A stretch of DNA of 64,000 bases. It comes from Lactarius indigo. Lineage: Eukaryota > Basidiomycota > Agaricomycetes > Russulales > Russulaceae. The translations under genes were made by a program, and so were the position numbers. A model generated the notes under the pieces. It searched no databases, was not told the origin of the DNA, and saw only the letters and a list, made by a program, of their open reading frames with translations. Below are positions 60,001-64,000 of the stretch, piece by piece. Each line of letters opens with the position of its first letter. Position 1 is the stretch's first letter. The stretch lies in NCBI GenBank assembly GCA_025766275.1, contig JAFKAC010000153.1, positions 45,794 through 109,793 on the forward strand, written 5' to 3'.

Positions 60001-61783
60001 TAAGCCATCTCCAATCCCAAACGTGATCACCAGACTAACACAATTGAAGGAGGCACGTCGGCTTGCCCAAGACCTTATCAAAAAGGCACAAGACAGCTGG
60101 GTTCGGCACAAAGATACTCCACGCTATCAAGTTGGCGATCAAGTGTGGCTGGAAGGAAGGCATCTACGGACCAATCAACCCACAGCGAAATTGGCGGCGC
60201 GACGCCACGGACCATTTAAAGTAGTACAGGTGATGTCCCCATACAACTACCGCCTCGAACTTCCCACACAGTGGAGCATCCATCCAGTGTTTCACATTGA
60301 TCTTCTCACGCCATACAAACGAACGGCCTTTCATGGCGAAAACTTTCCACGACCACCGCCGGATCTTGTGGAAGGAGAGGAGGAATATGAAGTCGAGGCC
60401 ATTCTAGACTCGCGGCATTTCGGCCGCCGCAAAAAGCTCCAGTACCTCATCAAATGGAAGGGTTACTCGGACTCGGAGAATCAGTGGGTCGACAAAGATG
60501 ACGTATTTGCACCAGACGCAATCAAGGCGTATCAAGAGGGCCGGACGGGTGTGCGATCCCTTAAAAGCCAGCCCATGGACAACCAAGGAGAGTATCCCTC
60601 TCACCTCCGATCCACCCAGACATCTATGCCCACTTCTCCTCTCAGACATGTCACCACAGCGATCCTCCTCGACCAAGTCGCACAAGACGCCGCCAACATC
60701 ATCGAAAACGACGAAGAAACCGTGGTTCAACAGGTCCAGCTCACTCCGTACACACCTGCAAACATGCGAGCGGGGCATATCACCGCTCAAGAATGGGCTA
60801 ATGTCTTACAGAGGTTCCCCGACCCGACTCACCAGCCCGACGACGAGCAGCAGCATGCCGTCGCTCACATCTTCAGAGACGACAACGGCAATCGAGAACC
60901 CGTTGCCATTATCCCCCCAGGTGACGACCTCATCGGCACGAGGGGAATTCTCCCTGCCGACCGTCCCCTCGAAGACCCAACAGGAGTTAGAAGCAGCGGA
61001 GGACTGGCGGAGAGTGGCGAAGGAATGGGCCGACGAACAACTGCGCTTAGCGCAGAGGAGATTGAGCGAGTTACGGCAGCACAGGCAGCGCTCCCTAACG
61101 ACGAAGCTCACGCTGACGACGAGGATTACTACCCGGTCAGACACCCCCTCCTTCGAACGCACAGCCACCCTACTAATCCCCGAATCACCCCATGGCTCGT
61201 TCACACCGACGGAACCCCCATGTCTCGAGGACGTGTGCGACTGCCCGGCGTCGCACTTCACACCCCCATTACGCACGACGACGACCCCGCGCAGGTCCTT
61301 GCGCCTGAGGGGTTCAGGGCGAATCGACAGCCCCATTACGTTCATTTCCCAATCACCGGACCCGACGGCATAGAGAGGAATGCCAGTCATGTACAGATCG
61401 TCGGAGGTGCGAACCCTTTTGTGCTGGGACTCATTCCCGGATCCCCTCATCTCTACGGCAAACCCCTCTACGCCCATCCAATGCTATCGGCTGCGGGACG
61501 CGCCTTCATCGCCCACGAGGACTTGGTCATCCTCGCCTCCGACAAAATCACCGATCGCGCACTTAACCGCATCGGGGACGAGTCCCTGACTGCGGAGGTG
61601 ACACGTTATCGAGCAGCCGCGTACGAAGAAGAGCGGCTTGCAGCTCGCATTCGCCAGCTTCAGGCGATGCGACTATCGGCGAGGGACGACAAGCGGGACT
61701 GCATCTATCGTCTGGAGAGGGCTAACGTCTTCGAGCGGATTAGTGACGAGCAGTCCACGTGGACGGCGAGGGACTTTCGGTGA
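57044..61783 (+). pseudogene. Gypsy-B pol with two frameshifts
   Basis: Entry is probably by -1 shifting at GGGTTTT (57044-57050). Domains: protease (ALVDSGATDNFIHP, about 57178) and reverse transcriptase (VYMDDIGIA, about 58240, with Met in place of the usual Leu/Val). RNase H is at EVDASGFTVGAVL (about 58690). Integrase has GHPGISRTQRIV and CADCQR, then ALDFITKLP, ISDRDPRF and HPRTDGQSERTNQ. A chromodomain (YLIKWKGYSDSENQWVD, about 60435-60490) follows. Beyond it lies a tail of some 400 residues ending WTARDFR. The frame is broken by a missing base at the T run 58119-58122 (Gypsy-A has an extra C there) and an extra A at 58358-58363. Otherwise all catalytic residues remain. Confidence 0.88.
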
Positions 61784-61813
61784 GTCTGGGGACTCACGCT
61801 GAAAAGGGGGTGA

Positions 61814-62260
61814 TGTTACGGTTTTCGTATTGGACCCTTACTGTACCGGTTGTGACTACGGCTGTAAGGTATATTAGTCACGGACTCGGAGTTTACATAG
61901 GAGTTAGGAGTTTGGGATGACTCGATCCTAGTACAAGTAGTAGTAGTATTAGGATTGCGGTACTTACGCGATACGTTGGACGCTACGATACGGTGACTCA
62001 TAGCAGCGCTTGAAAGCCTGCTCTTCTTGTATTTAAGATAGCTGCGGAAGACCAGGATGAGCCATCTTGGTCTTCTTCAATCGTCACTTCTTGTCTCCGT
62101 CTTCCTTTGCCTCTGTTCTAGGAGCAGGGCCGCAGTTATACTAGAGTCTTCGAACTTCTAGACAAAGCCTTCGTGCCATACGCCCCAGGGCGTGACCAGC
62201 TAAGTTGTCAAGGTCGCCTTTACCGAGCTCAAGTCGAGCTAACGCTGTGACGGCGTTACA
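61814..62260 (+). repeat. Gypsy-B 3' LTR
   Basis: 447 bp, 99.6% identical to the 5' LTR by eye (two differences). Confidence 0.95.
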
Positions 62261-62264
62261 CCCA

Positions 62265-62560
62265 ACAGCAGATGCCGAAGGTTTCAGCGAGGTCCCGAAA
62301 AGTGTGACACTCTTACAACCTGTGATTGGAAAGCTCATTGACAAGGTAACTCAAGTGTCATCTGATTGACATCAGCTAAAACAATCCAGGATCCTCCAAA
62401 GGGTGTCTCTCCGCGATGGCTTTCAATTGCCAGAGATCGAGCTAACCTCCTGAAAGATAAGCAATCAGAGAAGATCGAACTATTGGAGGAACTTCTGCGT
62501 GATTTGGACAATGAGATGGTTATGGCAGACGCCTTCATTGGGGAGGATCGGCAGCTGTAA
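62265..62560 (+). pseudogene. Small coiled-coil protein gene, 3' part (interrupted by Gypsy-B)
   Basis: It continues the frame left at 54601: TADAEGFSEVPKSVTLLQPV, a 44-base intron (62346-62389, GTAACT to CCAG), then DPPKGVSPRWLSIARDRANL and a helical, heptad-like end (KIELLEELLRDLDNEMVMAD) stopping with TAA at 62560. Summed exon lengths (69, 96, 81 and 171 bases) give 139 codons with every junction in phase. This is strong evidence that the gene was intact before insertion. Function unknown; a structural or adaptor role is possible from the coiled coil. Confidence 0.6.
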
Positions 62561-62594
62561 TCATATTCTGTGATGTGTAGAACTACAGTAATCA

Positions 62595-63287
62595 TCAACC
62601 AGAGTTTTCATTCTCCAAACGAATAGCCTCTGCCTCAAAACTGCGATAAGTATCATCGAACATGTGATAAATGGAATCGCGGCAGCTCTCGATATTCTTG
62701 GACAGCTGCCGAGCTTGTTTGAACCCCTCTGTTACCCTAGTGCGAAGACTTGAGCTAGCTTCCTGCTGCAGTTCCAGTTACTTTGAGGACTTGTAAATGA
62801 AGCAGGGTGCATACCATCTCTAGAGAACGCAACAACTCTGCTACTAACTCATCGCGGACATCAAATGGTTCTTTCATAGTCACCCCTTCTCCAATTTTCC
62901 ACCACTCCGTAAGTTTAAATCGTGGAATGGCTAATGCCTCAATCTTGCATTTCAGCCTCTGGTCCGCATCATGTGCTGCATAGGATGCCGGGTTCCTGAT
63001 GTCCGAAAAAATGGTGAAAGGCAATCCTGACTGCCTCTGGCACATGAGGGGGGCTGCCGCTAGACGATAAAAGGCCAGTGACCCATATGGCAGCAAGCTA
63101 AATCCAAATTCTGATCAGAATGTGTTCCACTTGTTTTAGATGGAAAATTAATGCTTGCCACTTCATTGTGTAAGCTGGCGATATACTTTTCATCTTTATC
63201 GGCAGAGTTGAGCAAGATAGAGGATATTCTCTCGCCGATGCAGGTGAGCACAGCATCTAATATAGAGGTGCCTGTTTCAGCTGACAT
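62595..63287 (-). CDS. Unrecognised small protein gene
   Basis: The minus-strand model starts MSAETGTSILDAVLTCIGER (63287). The likely first intron starts GTATAT near 63188 and ends TTTAG near 63102. The next exon reads LLPYGSLAFYRLAAAPLMCQ through FKLTEWWKIGEGVTMKEPFD. A second intron starts GTATGC near 62815. The last exon is helical (LRTRVTEGFKQARQLSKNIE; IYHMFDDTYRSFEAEAIRLE) and ends at 62595. No domain is recognised. It converges on the interrupted plus-strand gene, with 34 bases between their stops. The TCGGCAGCT motif occurs inside its exons. Exon limits are approximate. Confidence 0.5.
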
Positions 63288-63773
63288 AGTATGTAGTGTG
63301 TAACGTGAATGGAGTGTGATATTGCCTTTGGAAGCTGCCTATGAGTCCTAATAATCTAAGGTAGGGTTACGCTGCCAAATCATACACGTGATCCTGGGAC
63401 CATGCTCGGCAGCTCTCCGACAACTTTGGACCAGCGCATGGGTTCTATGGGCCAATGGGTGACCATAGACAGAGACTATAGGCCCATATGAGGTGTTGGC
63501 TCGGCAGCTCAACCCATCAGCCTACACTCGGCAGCTCTCCTAACAACTTTGGGTCAACACGATGGGTTCTGTGGGCCCATGTGAGGATGTTGTTTGCCAG
63601 TTCCCTGCCAGCTATTGGCCAATACAACGTCATCAGCAGCGATTCCACTGTCTACATGGCTTCCCTTTTTAGTAGATAGAAACAAGCCCAACTTGCCATT
63701 AGATGCTGCCAATATTTTAACCCCCAATGACTACCAACGACTAGTTGAGATTACTGTATGTATTTGAATAATT
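63288..63773. other. Spacer with clustered TCGGCAGCT motifs
   Basis: At about 63405, 63500 and 63530 the word tcggcagctc recurs, with tatgggcc and gtgggcccat strings like those of the 44-bp minisatellite between them. It probably holds the promoter of the gene at 63287. No coding frame is supported. Confidence 0.5.
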
Positions 63774-64000
63774 TTATCTACTCGTTTTTGGCTGTAGTAG
63801 GACCTTGGCAAACTCAGGAGGTGGGTCACTCTTAAGCAAAGCAGTAAACTTGGACCCCGCCTGGACAGCCATTGAACTCCACATAGCGCTTTGTCTTGCT
63901 GCCCACACAGCATGCCCCGGCTGTGACTGGGGCTCAATGAGCTCCTGCTTTGTTTGCCAAAATTTCTCTTGATGTGAAGAACCTAATGGCAGAGTCCATC
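63774..64000 (-). CDS. Partial unrecognised coding exon at the right edge
   Basis: One minus-strand frame is open from the window edge through 75 codons to a TAA at 63774-63776. It reads GSSHQEKFWQTKQELIEPQS, then VWAARQSAMWSSMAVQAGSK, and ends LLQPKTSR. Composition looks protein-like, but I recognise nothing and the 5' part is outside the window. Confidence 0.35.
   Translation of the reverse strand, partial: WTLPLGSSHQEKFWQTKQELIEPQSQPGHAVWAARQSAMWSSMAVQAGSKFTALLKSDPPPEFAKVLLQPKTSR

Larger units (their letters stand above)
54602..62260 (+). mobile_element. Gypsy-B, complete Ty3/Gypsy chromovirus
   Basis: The 7.7-kb element has 447-bp LTRs (54602-55048 and 61814-62260) starting TGTTACGG and ending CGTTACA, differing at two sites. 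The four bases CCCA are repeated on both sides (54598-54601 and 62261-62264) as target duplication. The order is gag, protease, reverse transcriptase, RNase H, integrase, chromodomain, then a long C-terminal tail. Three one-base length changes break the reading frames, so this copy as written is not translatable despite its youth. Confidence 0.95.

Noticed and set aside
1..64000. tRNA and rRNA genes
   Set aside because: I saw no A/B-box pair with cloverleaf potential. The only tRNA-like match is the Copia-1 primer-binding site, which is complementary to a tRNA and not a gene.

Overview
The window reads as nuclear DNA of a filamentous basidiomycete, probably an agaricomycete mushroom. Protein genes are split by many short GT-AG introns of about 45-90 bases. 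Several families are typical of that group, and about 60% of the window is LTR retrotransposon or other high-copy sequence. I found no rRNA, tRNA or CRISPR. All assignments come from reading translations and motifs; no search was run.

Left part (1-20 kb, mostly host genes). A secreted pepsin-like aspartic protease (180-1777, +) comes first. Next is a duplicated two-gene block on the minus strand. Each copy held a small secreted precursor with dibasic (kexin-type) sites and internal repeats, then a glycoside hydrolase family 5 (GH5) gene. In one copy the precursor has 18 tandem 14-residue repeats (3330-4510) and the GH5 is only a relic (5795-6460). In the other the precursor has two duplicated modules (7139-8172) and the GH5 looks intact (9252-12437). 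Two tandem nucleotidyltransferase-fold paralogues follow (13257-14002 and 15352-16092, +), then a single-pass membrane protein (17555-18769, +) and a beta-carbonic anhydrase relic (about 19165-19510, -).

Middle part (20-39 kb). A two-gene module common in agaricomycetes but functionally undescribed lies on the minus strand: a companion gene (20253-21996) and a large gene (22149-33070). The large gene is split by a 6.9-kb Copia element (24425-31336) with 401-bp LTRs and a CCCAC target duplication. A second Copia element (coding 33942-38314, -) lies just beyond the truncated 5' end of the large gene.

Right part (39-64 kb). A truncated Ty3/Gypsy copy (39116-40617, -) abuts a 44-bp minisatellite (about 40650-42260). 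Then comes a host locus of small unrecognised genes, rich in the motif TCGGCAGCT, opened by two complete Gypsy chromoviruses. Gypsy-A (44114-53915, CAGTG duplication) is very young, carries three extra reading frames before gag, and appears to build an AUG start codon by splicing out of its LTR. Gypsy-B (54602-62260, CCCA duplication) interrupts a small coiled-coil gene whose frame is continuous on both sides of the element.

The most notable signals are the secreted repeat precursors, the polycistronic, splice-started Gypsy-A, the two genes cleanly interrupted by retroelements, and the unexplained TCGGCAGCT-rich locus.
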